A stretch of DNA of 64,000 nt from Microbacterium oxydans (GTDB lineage: Bacteria > Actinomycetota > Actinomycetes > Actinomycetales > Microbacteriaceae). Both the position numbers and the translations under genes were made by a program. The notes beneath the pieces were generated by a model. The model was not told the origin of the DNA, did no database searches, and saw only the letters and a list, made by a program, of their open reading frames with translations. How positions within the stretch are numbered: the stretch's first letter is position 1; the number at the start of each line of letters is the position of its first letter. Shown here one piece after another: positions 24,369 to 32,835 of the stretch. The stretch is from assembly GCF_026559675.1 (NCBI RefSeq), contig NZ_CP092891.1:1860001-1924000 (forward strand), read 5' to 3'.

Positions 24369-25709
24369 TCAGCCGTCCGAGCGGGTGATCGCGGGGAACG
24401 TGTAGCCGCCGTCGAGGACGGACGCGTCGGGTTCGTACATCCGCATCACCGGACGGAAGTCACCGGCCGGCGCGGGCAGCCAGTTCGCCGCGGCGGTGGG
24501 CTCGGCCGGCGGCTCATGACTGATCGTGATGGTCAGGGCACCGTCCTCGTCGCGGACGAGCCCCGGCGTCCGATCGCCGATCGAGTAGCGGGCGATCGGG
24601 TTCTCGACGAGGTAGAAGTCCGGAACCGAGTACATCGTGAGCGACCAGAAAGCGGCGACGGGCGGCGGGGGATCGAGCCGCAGCGTGTACGTCCGTGCAC
24701 CCGTGAGCTGTTCACCACGGTCGTCGACGTAGGTCATGATGTACGCCGCCTCATAAGGGTGGTTTCCCCAGAGGCCTCCGAGGGCGGCGGCCGCGCGTTC
24801 GACGATGCGGAGCTTCGGGTCGCTCATCTTGAATCGATCATCGTCGAGCGCGCCGATCTCGAAGTAGTCGAGGTTGTAGTCGAACGCGTGGAACGTGAGC
24901 TTCCACCCGTTCTCCTCGGGACTGGACCCGTGGGTCAGGGCCGTGTGCAGCACCTCCTTCGCCGCGTCCAGGTCTCCCACGAGCCGGGCGGCCTCGGACA
25001 GGGAGATCGACGCGTACGGCGAGGGTCCGGCCGTGGTGATGCCCGTCGCGGCGAGTGACTCCTGCAGCGGGACGTCGCGGGGTGCCGGCGGGAACTGCTG
25101 GGACCATACCCGGAGCTTCTCGAGGAAGCGCGCGCTCTCCGGGACGAGCGGGTCCGGTTCGGCCAGGCCCGCGGGGGAGGCCCCGTCGTCGAGCGGCCGG
25201 AGGGTCGTCGCGTCCTGGAGCGCGTGCACGGTCGGAAGGTCGGCATCGTCGCTGACGGCCCACCGGCCGACGATCGAGGCCACGGTGGTGGGGAACCGGA
25301 TGACCGTCAGGCCACCGGCGTCTCCCGACCATTCCGGCGGGACCAGGAGGAATGCGCCCGCGGCCGTCCCCGTCGCGCGATGGCCGACGTAGGCGAAGTT
25401 GTTCGTCCAGGCGTCGACGAACTGCAGCACGTAGTAGCGCCCGGCCGTGTCCGGCACGCGCAGCTCGACCGGTCCGACGCTCAGGTCGACCTGCGCCATC
25501 GAATACAGCGTGTCGTTGTTGATCGTGACGAAGGTGTCGTCGGGCCCGGCGAGCGTGCGGGCGTGGCTGAACGTGTTGAAGGGGGCGGCCGGGTTCGCTC
25601 CGACCCCCGTCGTCGTGTAGCGGATCACCTGATCGAGGTTGAAGACGAGCGGGAATCCGTAGAGGTAGGCCTGGAGGATGGCGGCACGGTCTGCGTCGAG
25701 GTCGGTCAT
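24369..25709 (-). CDS. DUF1254/DUF1214 domain protein
   Basis: A 446-residue protein. The N-terminal DUF1254 part has AYLYGFPLVFNLDQVIRY and FVTINNDTLYSMAQVDLS, with VELRVPDTAGRYYVLQFVDAWTNNFAYVG. The C-terminal DUF1214 part has FWSLTMYSVPDFYLVENPIARYSIGDRT and a Pro/Ala-rich end. The two-domain order is complete. Biochemical function is unknown for the family; unlike many members this one has no obvious signal peptide, so it appears cytoplasmic. The ATG at 25709 has TAGCCT 6 nt upstream. It converges on the VIT transporter gene with 15 nt between stops; nothing else links them. Confidence 0.82.
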   Translation of the reverse strand: MTDLDADRAAILQAYLYGFPLVFNLDQVIRYTTTGVGANPAAPFNTFSHARTLAGPDDTFVTINNDTLYSMAQVDLSVGPVELRVPDTAGRYYVLQFVDAWTNNFAYVGHRATGTAAGAFLLVPPEWSGDAGGLTVIRFPTTVASIVGRWAVSDDADLPTVHALQDATTLRPLDDGASPAGLAEPDPLVPESARFLEKLRVWSQQFPPAPRDVPLQESLAATGITTAGPSPYASISLSEAARLVGDLDAAKEVLHTALTHGSSPEENGWKLTFHAFDYNLDYFEIGALDDDRFKMSDPKLRIVERAAAALGGLWGNHPYEAAYIMTYVDDRGEQLTGARTYTLRLDPPPPVAAFWSLTMYSVPDFYLVENPIARYSIGDRTPGLVRDEDGALTITISHEPPAEPTAAANWLPAPAGDFRPVMRMYEPDASVLDGGYTFPAITRSDG

Positions 25710-25715
25710 GCACGC

Positions 25716-25721
25716 AGGCTA
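25716..25721 (-). promoter_or_regulatory. -10 element TAGCCT, leaderless start of the DUF1254 gene
   Basis: TAGCCT on the minus strand lies 6 nt before the ATG at 25709. Confidence 0.5.
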
Positions 25722-25835
25722 GCCACACGGCGCGAGATCAGGATCGAGGGATCATCCATACCGGATGAGGCATACGGCGACGACGAGGCGCCCGACGGGA
25801 TCGCCCGCGGAAGGAAAGAGGGGCAGATACGAAGA

Positions 25836-25877
25836 AGCCCCGGAGCATTCCTGGCGAACCAGGGATGCTCCGGGGCT
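25836..25877 (-). terminator. Strong hairpin terminator after tRNA-Leu
   Basis: A 19-bp stem (one G-U pair) from AGCCCCGGAGCATTCCTGG to CCAGGGATGCTCCGGGGCT with a CGAA tetraloop. It begins 6 nt past the tRNA 3' end on the minus strand and is followed by CTTCTTCG. Together with the tRNA it fills most of the 370-nt gene-free stretch 25710-26079; I see nothing else there except the two leaderless -10 boxes. Confidence 0.75.
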
Positions 25878-25882
25878 GTCTG

Positions 25883-25965
25883 TGCGCGGAGGGGGACTTG
25901 AACCCCCACGCCCTTACGGGCACTACGACCTCAACGTAGCGCGTCTACCATTCCGCCACCCGCGC
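25883..25965 (-). tRNA. tRNA-Leu (anticodon GAG)
   Basis: Read on the minus strand: acceptor GCGCGGG pairs with TCCGCGC; D-arm GCGGAATGGTAGACGC; anticodon stem CTACG/CGTAG around loop TTGAGGT (anticodon GAG); a long variable arm TGCCCGTAAGGGCGT, typical of class II tRNA-Leu; T-arm GGGGG-TTCAAGT-CCCCC. It decodes CUC/CUU leucine codons. The discriminator is A, and the 3' CCA is not encoded (ACA follows), so CCA must be added enzymatically. The flanking hairpin on the 3' side is a likely terminator. Confidence 0.95.
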
Positions 25966-26066
25966 AGGTGTTGGATTTGATCGTTGCCGACCGAAGAATG
26001 AGATTAGCACGATATCCGGCGGGCTTCGAACCGAGCGGTACGCCCGGGCGTGGCTCGCCGTTTCGA

Positions 26067-26072
26067 TAGCCT
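26067..26072 (+). promoter_or_regulatory. -10 element TAGCCT, leaderless start of the M20 peptidase
   Basis: TAGCCT lies 7 nt before the ATG at 26080. Confidence 0.5.
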
Positions 26073-26079
26073 TGAGCAC

Positions 26080-27375
26080 ATGATCGATCCCTCGCTTCCC
26101 GAGGTCGTGCGCATCGCGAGCGACCTCATCCGCTTCGACACCTCCAACTTCGGCGGAGGGAATGCGAAGGGCGAGCGGGAGGCTGCGGAGTACGTCGGCG
26201 CGTACCTCGAGGAACTCGGCCTCGAGGTCGAGTACTACGAGCCGATCCCGCGCCGCACCAACGTGATGGCCCGCGTCCGCGGTCGCGACAGGGACAAGCC
26301 CGCCCTGGTCGTGCACGGGCATCTCGACGTCGTACCGGCGATGCCCGAGGACTGGACCGTCGATCCCTTCGCCGGGATCGTGCAGGACGGGATGCTGTGG
26401 GGCCGCGGCGCGGTCGACATGAAGAACATGAACGCGATGATCCTCACGGCCGTCGCCGAGATCCTCCGCGCGGGAGAGCAGCCGGAGCGCGATCTCGTGC
26501 TGGCGTTCTTCGCCGACGAGGAGAACGGCGGGGTGGAGGGCTCCGCACTCGTGGTGAAGGACCGCCCCGAGTGGTTCGAGGGCGCCACCGCCGCCATCAG
26601 CGAGGTCGGCGGGTACTCCATCACGGTCGACGACCGTCGCGCCTACCTGCTCCAGGTCGGCGAGAAGGCGCTGATCTGGATCCGTCTGGTCGCGAAGGGG
26701 CGTGCGGGCCACGGCAGCCGTCTGCACGACGACAACGCCGTCACCAAGCTCGCGGAGGCCGTGGCTGCCATCGGACGGACGCGGTGGCCGATCCGCCTCA
26801 CGGCGACGACGAAGGCCCTGTTGGACGGCCTGAGCGAGCTCACCGGACGCAGCACGGACGATCCGGATGCCCTCGCGTCCGCCGCAGGTCCTGCGGAGGC
26901 CTTCCTCCGCTCGTCGTTCCGCACCACCACGAATCCCACGGCGCTCACCGCCGGCTACAAGCACAACGTGATCCCCGAGCGCGCCGAGGCGCTGATCGAC
27001 GTCCGCGTGATCCCCGGCACCGAGGACGATGTGCTCGCCGAACTCCAGCAGATCGTGGGCGACGACATCGAGATCCAGACGGTGGTGAGGGACATCGGCA
27101 TGGAGACGCCCTTCGAGGGCGACCTCGTCGAGGCCATGGTCGCCAGCATCGGCCGCCACGACCCCGGGATCCCCGTGATCCCGTATCTCCTCGGCGCCGG
27201 CACCGACAACAAGGCGCTGGCCTACCTCGGCATCACCGGCTACGGCTTCGCGCCGCTCAAGCTGCCGGCCGACCTCGACTTCACAGGCATGTTCCACGGT
27301 GTCGACGAGCGAGTGCCCGTAGAATCGCTTGTCTTCGGTCAGCGGGTGCTGGCCGATCTGCTGCGCACGTTCTGA
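26080..27375 (+). CDS. M20/M25/M40-family metallopeptidase
   Basis: A 431-residue di-zinc aminoacylase or dipeptidase. Metal ligands: HGHLDVVP (His, with catalytic Asp two on), WGRGAVDMKNMN (bridging Asp), FADEENGG (catalytic Glu and zinc Glu), and a late His in GMFHGVDERVPVE. The dimerisation or lid domain lies between about 190 and 310 (GRAGHGSRLHDDNAV). Full length and complete active site. It is cytoplasmic and probably cleaves dipeptides or N-acyl amino acids; the exact substrate is unknown. ATG 26080 is chosen over an ATG 30 nt upstream because of the TAGCCT box. UppP follows 42 nt later. Confidence 0.88.
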   Translation: MIDPSLPEVVRIASDLIRFDTSNFGGGNAKGEREAAEYVGAYLEELGLEVEYYEPIPRRTNVMARVRGRDRDKPALVVHGHLDVVPAMPEDWTVDPFAGIVQDGMLWGRGAVDMKNMNAMILTAVAEILRAGEQPERDLVLAFFADEENGGVEGSALVVKDRPEWFEGATAAISEVGGYSITVDDRRAYLLQVGEKALIWIRLVAKGRAGHGSRLHDDNAVTKLAEAVAAIGRTRWPIRLTATTKALLDGLSELTGRSTDDPDALASAAGPAEAFLRSSFRTTTNPTALTAGYKHNVIPERAEALIDVRVIPGTEDDVLAELQQIVGDDIEIQTVVRDIGMETPFEGDLVEAMVASIGRHDPGIPVIPYLLGAGTDNKALAYLGITGYGFAPLKLPADLDFTGMFHGVDERVPVESLVFGQRVLADLLRTF

Positions 27376-27417
27376 GCGCCGCGCGCTCCGTGCCGTCCCT
27401 GACCTGAAGGCCCTTCC

Positions 27418-28242
27418 ATGCACCTGCTCGAAGCACTGATCCTCGGCATCGTCCAGGGACTCACTGAGTTCCTCCCGATCTCGTCCAGCGCCCATCTGCG
27501 CATCCTCGGCACCTTCCTGCCGTCGGGGGAGGACCCTGGGGCGGCCTTCACGGCGATCACGCAGATCGGCACCGAAGCAGCCGTCGTGGTGTTCTTCTGG
27601 CGTGACATCGTGCGCATCATCACGCAGTGGTGCCGTTCGCTCGTCGGCAAGGCGCCCCGCAACGATCCGGACGCCCGGATGGGGTGGCTCATCATCATCG
27701 GCAGCATCCCGATCGTCGTGCTCGGCCTGCTGTTCCAGGACCAGATCGAGACCGTGCTCCGCTCGATGTGGATCGTGGCGATCATGCTCATCGTCTTCGG
27801 CATCCTGCTCGGGATCGCCGACTACGTCGGAGCAAAGCGCCGCAAGCTCGACGATCTGACCTACCCGCACGGCATCGCCTTCGGGTTCGCGCAGGCCCTC
27901 GCCCTGATCCCCGGCGTCTCCCGGTCGGGCGGCACCATCACAATGGGGCTGTTCCTCGGGTACGAGCGCGCTGCTGCGGCTCGCTACGCGTTCCTGCTCG
28001 CGATCCCCGCGGTGTTCGGCAGCGGCTTCTACCAGGTGTTCAAGAGCTGGGACGAGCCGTCGTTCTTCTCCTTCGGCGACACCCTCGCGGCCACCGGCAT
28101 CGCGTTCGTGGTCGCCCTCGGTGTGATCGCGTTCTTCATGAACTGGATCTCGAAGCGCAGCTTCCTGCCCTTCGTGATCTACCGGATCCTGCTCGGCAGC
28201 GTGCTGCTGGTGCTCCTCGGCACCGGCGTGATCGCGGCCTGA
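27418..28242 (+). CDS. uppP: Undecaprenyl-diphosphatase
   Basis: A 274-residue polytopic membrane enzyme of the BacA/UppP family. It dephosphorylates undecaprenyl diphosphate so the lipid carrier can be reused in cell-wall synthesis, and confers tolerance to bacitracin. The two catalytic signatures are [23 protein letters not shown] at the N-terminus and [22 protein letters not shown] mid-protein, containing the conserved Glu, Ser and Arg. About seven to eight helices. The length is normal. It lies between an M20 peptidase gene and a convergent PAC2 gene with no operon partner of related function. Confidence 0.93.
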   Translation: MHLLEALILGIVQGLTEFLPISSSAHLRILGTFLPSGEDPGAAFTAITQIGTEAAVVVFFWRDIVRIITQWCRSLVGKAPRNDPDARMGWLIIIGSIPIVVLGLLFQDQIETVLRSMWIVAIMLIVFGILLGIADYVGAKRRKLDDLTYPHGIAFGFAQALALIPGVSRSGGTITMGLFLGYERAAAARYAFLLAIPAVFGSGFYQVFKSWDEPSFFSFGDTLAATGIAFVVALGVIAFFMNWISKRSFLPFVIYRILLGSVLLVLLGTGVIAA

Positions 28243-28264
28243 GCCGGCCTCGCCGCCGGGCGGT

Positions 28265-29113
28265 TCAGCGCTTGCGGTCGCCCGGGCCGTCGTCGCGACG
28301 ACGGAGGTAGCGCTCGAACGCCTGCGCGATCGCGTCGCCGGACGCCTCGGGGGAGTCCCATGTGTCGCGGGTGCGCTCGAGCTGGCGGATGTACTCCGCC
28401 ATGTCCTCGTCCTCGGACGCGGCGGCGTCGATCGACGCCTCCCAAGCAGCGGCCTCGGTGCGGAGCGTCTGACGGTCGACGTCGACGCCGGTGAGCTCCT
28501 CGAGGCGATCCAGGAGTGCGAGCGTCACCTTCGGCGAAGGCGTCGCGGAGGCGACGTAGTGCGGGACGCTGGCCCACAGGCTCGCCGTGGGGATGCCCGC
28601 ATTCTCGGCGAAGTGCTCGAAGACGGTGAGGATCCCGACCGGGCCCTCGTACAGCGAGCGCTCGAGACCGTGCGACTCCCGCACCTGCTCGTTCTGGCTG
28701 GAGGCGAAGATCGAGATCGGTCGGGTGTGCGGCACGTCGGAGAGCATCGCCCCGAGCGTCACGAGACCGGTGATGTCGTCCCGCAGGGCCACGTCGATGA
28801 ACTCCGAGGCGAACGCCTGCCAGGTGCGCGCGGGCTCGGCGCCGGTGAGGAGCCAGAACTCGGGACCGGGACCGGGGTCGCGCGGACGCCACAGCCCCGC
28901 CTCCGGCCAGGTGAGCTGTCGGCGTCCCTCCGCGTCCATCCGCGTCGACGGACGCGTGTACTGGTAGTCGAAGTACAGCTCGGGGTCGACGGAGTGCACG
29001 AGGTCGTACTCCGTCGATGCACGCAGCGCCTCGATGGCACCGCTCGCTGCTTCACCCGCATCGTTCCAGCCGTCGAAGGCGGCGATGACGATGCGCGGAC
29101 CGAGAACATCCAT
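28265..29113 (-). CDS. PAC2-family protein
   Basis: A 282-residue cytoplasmic protein of the PAC2 (proteasome assembly chaperone 2-like) family. Typical features are the N-terminal VIAAFDGWNDAGEAASGAIEAL, EFWLLTGAEPARTWQAFASEF, VTLGAMLSDVPHTRPISIFAS and PVGILTVFEHFAENAGIPTASLWASVPHYV. In actinobacteria these proteins occur whether or not a proteasome is present, and no biochemical role is settled. A TAGCCT hexamer lies about 40 nt before the ATG, with an AAGGGAG ribosome site, so this transcript appears to have a leader. It converges on uppP, with 22 nt between stops. Confidence 0.86.
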   Translation of the reverse strand: MDVLGPRIVIAAFDGWNDAGEAASGAIEALRASTEYDLVHSVDPELYFDYQYTRPSTRMDAEGRRQLTWPEAGLWRPRDPGPGPEFWLLTGAEPARTWQAFASEFIDVALRDDITGLVTLGAMLSDVPHTRPISIFASSQNEQVRESHGLERSLYEGPVGILTVFEHFAENAGIPTASLWASVPHYVASATPSPKVTLALLDRLEELTGVDVDRQTLRTEAAAWEASIDAAASEDEDMAEYIRQLERTRDTWDSPEASGDAIAQAFERYLRRRDDGPGDRKR

Positions 29114-29190
29114 CGAGGGCTCCCTTCGAGATCGCGGTCGTGATCCTTCCAGGCTAGTCCGCGAGGACGGGATGCGGGCGGCACCCCGGC

Positions 29191-29196
29191 TAGCAT
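29191..29196 (+). promoter_or_regulatory. -10 element TAGCAT, leaderless start of the HAD gene
   Basis: TAGCAT lies 7 nt before the GTG at 29204 and overlaps the alternative ATG at 29195, which therefore is unlikely to be the start. Confidence 0.45.
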
Positions 29197-29203
29197 GGGT
29201 TCA

Positions 29204-29887
29204 GTGAGCAGAAAGCCCAGCGCGGTCCTTTGGGACATGGATGGAACACTCGTCGACACCGAACCGTATTGGATGGCGGCGGAGACGACGCTGGTCGAGT
29301 CCTTCGGCGGCACCTGGAGCCACGAGGACGCACTGCAGCTCGTGGGCAGCGGCCTCCTCGACAGCGCCGCGATCCTGCAGAAGGCCGGCGTCGCGATGGA
29401 GGCCGAGGCGATCGTCTCGCATCTGACAGACATGGTGCAGGAGTCCCTGCGCACCCAGGGGGTCCCGTTCCGCCCCGGAGCCCGTGAGCTGCTGCGCGAT
29501 CTGCGGGACGCCGGCATCCCGACCGGCCTGGTGACAATGTCGCTGCGGCGGATGGCCCTCAACGTCGTCGAACTGATCGACTTCGAGGCGTTCGACATCG
29601 TCGTCGCGGGCGACGACGTGGACAACCCGAAGCCCCACCCCGAGCCCTACCTGCAGGCAGCGGCCCTCCTCGACGTGGACATCGCGGACGTCGTGGTCAT
29701 CGAGGACTCCCCGACGGGTGTCCGCGCCGGACTCGCCTCGGGTGCCGTAACGCTGGCCGTGCCGCACATCGTGCCACTGGACCACCTCGGCGCACATGAG
29801 CTCTGGACGACCCTCGCGGGTCGCGGAGCGGATGACCTCGCCGACCTCTACGACGAGAAGAGCACCATGACGGGAGCGACCCGATGA
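29204..29887 (+). CDS. HAD-superfamily hydrolase (phosphatase/phosphoglucomutase-like)
   Basis: A 227-residue haloacid dehalogenase-type phosphatase. Motif I is LWDMDGTLVDTEPYW (nucleophile Asp and acid/base Asp), motif II is VTMSLRR, motif III uses Lys in NPKPHPEPY, and motif IV is VVIEDSPTGVRAG. The four-helix cap between about 20 and 90 marks subfamily I. It probably hydrolyses a sugar or nucleotide phosphate. GTG 29204 is preferred over ATG 29195 because of the TAGCAT box. The stop overlaps the TrmI start (ATGA), so it heads the long co-directional run through TrmI. Confidence 0.87.
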   Translation: MSRKPSAVLWDMDGTLVDTEPYWMAAETTLVESFGGTWSHEDALQLVGSGLLDSAAILQKAGVAMEAEAIVSHLTDMVQESLRTQGVPFRPGARELLRDLRDAGIPTGLVTMSLRRMALNVVELIDFEAFDIVVAGDDVDNPKPHPEPYLQAAALLDVDIADVVVIEDSPTGVRAGLASGAVTLAVPHIVPLDHLGAHELWTTLAGRGADDLADLYDEKSTMTGATR

Positions 29888-30903
29888 CCGTTTCCCGCGC
29901 TCCCCGTCCGAGCGGACCCTTCCGCATCGGCGACCGCGTGCAGCTCACCGGTCCGAAGGGCCGCCTGCACACCGTGACGCTCCGTGAGGACGGAGAGCTC
30001 CACACGCACCAGGGAGTGCTCCGACACCGCGACCTGATCGGCCTGCCCGACGGCTCCGTGGTCGCCAACAGCTCCGGGCACGACTATCTGGCGCTGCGCC
30101 CGCTGCTGCGCGACTTCGCGATGTCGATGCCCCGCGGTGCGGCGATCGTGTACCCCAAGGACGCTGCGCAGATCGTGATGCAGGCCGACATCTTCCCCGG
30201 CGCCGTCGTGGTGGAGGCCGGCGTCGGCTCCGGAGCGCTCTCGCTGTCGCTGCTGCGCGCCGTCGGTCACGACGGCAGCCTGATCTCCTTCGAGCGTCGC
30301 GAGGACTTCGCCGATGTGGCCCGCGGCAACGTCGAGACGTTCTTCGGCGAGTCGCCCGACACCTGGCGCGTGGTCGTCGGAGATCTCGTCGAGGCGCTGC
30401 CGAACGAGGTGACCGCGGGTTCGGTCGACCGCGTGGTCCTCGACATGCTCGCTCCCTGGGAGTGCATGGACGCCGTCGCCGATGCGCTCACCCCCGGCGG
30501 GGTCGTCCTCTGCTACGTGGCGACCGCGACGCAGCTCTCCCGGGTGGCCGAGTACATCCGCTCCACCGGCCTCTTCACCGACCCCGATGCCTCGGAGACC
30601 ATGGTCCGCGGCTGGCATGTCGAGGGTTTGGCCGTGCGGCCGGACCACCGCATGGTCGCGCACACCGGGTTCCTCCTCACCGCACGCAGGCTCGCCCCGG
30701 GCGCGGTGGCACCGTCGGTGAAGCGACGCGCGTCGAAGAGCAGCTACGGAGATGAGGACGTGGAGCTCTGGACTCCCGGCGCCGTCGGCGATCGCGAGAT
30801 CAGCAACAAGAACCTGCGCAAGCGCGCCCGAGAAGCCGAGAAGGCCGCGGAGGGGGCGCGCCTTGCCGCTGCCTCGCGCGATTCCGGGCACGCGACGGAA
30901 TAG
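29884..30903 (+). CDS. trmI: tRNA (adenine-58-N1)-methyltransferase
   Basis: A 339-residue AdoMet-dependent enzyme that makes m1A58 in the tRNA T-loop. The N-terminal beta domain has FRIGDRVQLTGPKGRLHTV. The Rossmann domain has the AdoMet motif VVEAGVGSGALSLSLLRAVG, the following acidic strand end FERRED, and the catalytic-face motif VVLDMLAPWECMDAV. PKDAAQIVMQADIFPG is a family signature. The C-terminus carries an Arg/Lys/Ala-rich extension (from about 290) found in actinobacterial TrmI. It corresponds to Rv2118c. Its TAG stop is re-used as part of the next gene's -10. Confidence 0.9.
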   Translation: MTVSRAPRPSGPFRIGDRVQLTGPKGRLHTVTLREDGELHTHQGVLRHRDLIGLPDGSVVANSSGHDYLALRPLLRDFAMSMPRGAAIVYPKDAAQIVMQADIFPGAVVVEAGVGSGALSLSLLRAVGHDGSLISFERREDFADVARGNVETFFGESPDTWRVVVGDLVEALPNEVTAGSVDRVVLDMLAPWECMDAVADALTPGGVVLCYVATATQLSRVAEYIRSTGLFTDPDASETMVRGWHVEGLAVRPDHRMVAHTGFLLTARRLAPGAVAPSVKRRASKSSYGDEDVELWTPGAVGDREISNKNLRKRAREAEKAAEGARLAAASRDSGHATE

Positions 30904-30906
30904 ACT
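30901..30906 (+). promoter_or_regulatory. -10 element TAGACT built on the trmI stop codon
   Basis: TAGACT lies 7 nt before the GTG at 30914; the TAG is the trmI stop. It is the second case in this window of a stop codon that doubles as a -10. Confidence 0.45.
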
Positions 30907-30913
30907 GGAGCGC

Positions 30914-31843
30914 GTGCGTAAAACGTCCGCCGTTCTGGCCTCTCTCAGCCTTGCCGTCCTCGCCCTGACCGGGTGCACCGCCGCGGCGCCCGGCGGCGTC
31001 GCCTGCGATCGTGCTGCCGGGGGAACCGACATCCTGGATGCGGTCAGCGTCTCGGGTGACGTCGGGTCCGCGCCGGACGTCGACGTCTACTCGCCGCTGC
31101 ACCTGAAGAAGTCGTCGTTCGCGGACGCGACGGTCGGCGACGGGCGGGAGATCCTCACCGACCAGCAGCTGCTCGTGGTCGAGCTCTCGATCTTCAGCGG
31201 CGAGACGGGGAAGAAGGTCTACTCGACTCCGTACGACGGGAATCGCGGCAACGTCTCGTCCGCCACATTCTGGGCGAAGCAGTCCCCGGGGCTCGCGGAC
31301 GTGTTCGAGTGCGCGACGGCCGGATCGCGGATCGTCGCGGGTCTCACGTCCGACGACTTCGGCGCCAACAACCTCCAGGCCTTCGGGCTCTCCGCGGACG
31401 ACAATGCGGTGTTCGTGATCGACGTCGTCGACGTGTACCTCTCCCGCGCCGAGGGCACGCTGCAGTTCAACGACGCGAAGGGCATGCCGACGGTGGTGCG
31501 CGCCTCCGATGGCACGCCCGGCGTGATCATCCCGGACAGCGCCGCCCCGACCAAGCAGGTCGTGCAGACCCTCATCAAGGGGGACGGCGACAAGGTCGAG
31601 GCCGGCCAGCTCCCGCTGCTCAACGTCACGGCCGTCGGCTGGGACAGCAAGAAGGTCATCACCACCACCTGGGGCCAGAGCCCCACCGGCGACCTCTCGA
31701 AGTCCGCCCCGACCGTCGGAGAGGCCCTGATCGGCCAGACCGTCGGATCGCAGATCCTGGTCGTGACGCCCGCCGGCGAGAGCGGACAGGCCGTCGCCTA
31801 CGTGGTCGACATCCTGGGCGCAGTCACGGCGCCGACGCAGTGA
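30914..31843 (+). CDS. FKBP-type peptidyl-prolyl isomerase lipoprotein
   Basis: A 309-residue surface lipoprotein. The signal peptide runs to a lipobox LALTGC with Cys21 as the lipidated residue. Two FKBP-like halves follow. The C-terminal one is clear: QTLIKGDGDKVEAGQLPLLNVTAVGWDSKKVITTTWGQ, then TVGEALIGQTVGSQILVVTPAG and AYVVDILGAV. The N-terminal half (about 45-180) is more divergent. It is expected to catalyse proline isomerisation in exported proteins. Its stop overlaps the pafB start (TGATG), so it is coupled to the Paf/Tat group, which fits a link with protein export. Confidence 0.82.
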   Translation: MRKTSAVLASLSLAVLALTGCTAAAPGGVACDRAAGGTDILDAVSVSGDVGSAPDVDVYSPLHLKKSSFADATVGDGREILTDQQLLVVELSIFSGETGKKVYSTPYDGNRGNVSSATFWAKQSPGLADVFECATAGSRIVAGLTSDDFGANNLQAFGLSADDNAVFVIDVVDVYLSRAEGTLQFNDAKGMPTVVRASDGTPGVIIPDSAAPTKQVVQTLIKGDGDKVEAGQLPLLNVTAVGWDSKKVITTTWGQSPTGDLSKSAPTVGEALIGQTVGSQILVVTPAGESGQAVAYVVDILGAVTAPTQ

Positions 31844-32835
31844 TGGCCACCCGTATCCCCGCGGAGGAGCGCCTGACGAATCTCGTCGTGGCGCTGATGG
31901 CCACGGAGATCGGGTTGACCAAGCAGCAGATCCTCGACAACGTCTCCGGCTATCGTCAGCGCGCGGACGCCGGCACGCGATCCGACGCGCTCGAGAAGAT
32001 GTTCGAGCGCGACAAGGACGAGCTGCGGACGCTGGGCGTGCCGATCGAGACGATCGGCGACGCCGCCGACCCGAACGACCTCCGCGAAGCCCGCTACCGC
32101 ATTCCGCAGGCCGAGTACGACCTGCCCAGCGACATCGAGTTCTCTCCCGCGGAGCTGGCGGTTCTGCGGCTGGCCGGAAGCGTGTGGAGCGCGGAGTCGG
32201 TCTCGGGTGACGCTCAGTCCGGGGTGCGCAAGATCCGTGCACTGGGCATCGACGGTGACGAGCCGATCATCGGCTTCGCGCCGCGCATCACCGCGCGGGA
32301 CGCCGCGTTCTCGCCGCTGCAGGATGCGATCGAGCGCTCCAAGGTGGTCACGTTCGACTACCTCAAGCCGGGGGAGGACGCTCCTCGCCGGCGGCGGATC
32401 CGACCGCTCGCTCTGGTCGACTACGAGGCACGCTGGCATGTGTTCGGCGTGGATGTCGACGTCGAGGAGGATCGCACCTTCCTGCTCAGCCGCATCGTCG
32501 GCGACGTCAAGGTCAGCCCGACCGCCTTCGACCCGGCGCTTCGCGACGGCGCGGGGGAGCGGGCTCTGGCCGGACTCGAGCGCGTCGCCGCCGAGAACTC
32601 CGCCCTTCTGGAGATCACGCCGGGCACCGAGGCGGCACTCCGTCTCGGGCGGCGCGCCACCTCCGCGGCCCAGGGCATCCGCGTACCGTTCGTCGACATG
32701 CACATCCTCGCCGACGAGCTCGCGTCGTACGGACCCGAGGTCCGCGTCGTCGAGCCCGCGCCGCTGCGGGATGCCGTGATCGCGCGTCTCCGAGCAGTCG
32801 TCGACACCCACACGGACATCGAGGAGGCACGATGA
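31843..32835 (+). CDS. pafB: WYL-domain transcriptional regulator PafB
   Basis: A 330-residue regulator. An N-terminal winged HTH (RLTNLVVALMATEIGLTKQQILDNVSGY) is followed by the WYL ligand/ssDNA-sensing domain (about 150-250) with IERSKVVTFDYLKPG, RRRIRPLALVDYEARWHVFGVD and RTFLLSRIVGDV, then a WCX extension. With PafC it forms the heterodimer that activates the LexA-independent DNA-damage response in mycobacteria. Despite the name (proteasome accessory factor), no proteasome gene is present here. ATG overlaps the FKBP stop; its own stop overlaps pafC. Confidence 0.9.
   Translation: MATRIPAEERLTNLVVALMATEIGLTKQQILDNVSGYRQRADAGTRSDALEKMFERDKDELRTLGVPIETIGDAADPNDLREARYRIPQAEYDLPSDIEFSPAELAVLRLAGSVWSAESVSGDAQSGVRKIRALGIDGDEPIIGFAPRITARDAAFSPLQDAIERSKVVTFDYLKPGEDAPRRRRIRPLALVDYEARWHVFGVDVDVEEDRTFLLSRIVGDVKVSPTAFDPALRDGAGERALAGLERVAAENSALLEITPGTEAALRLGRRATSAAQGIRVPFVDMHILADELASYGPEVRVVEPAPLRDAVIARLRAVVDTHTDIEEAR

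Noticed and set aside
25945..27870. Minus-strand frame running through the M20 peptidase gene into the tRNA
   Set aside because: It overlaps a tRNA and lies antisense to well-supported genes; not coding.
29195..29197. ATG at 29195 as the HAD start
   Set aside because: It overlaps the -10 TAGCAT and there is no ribosome site; GTG 29204 is better placed.
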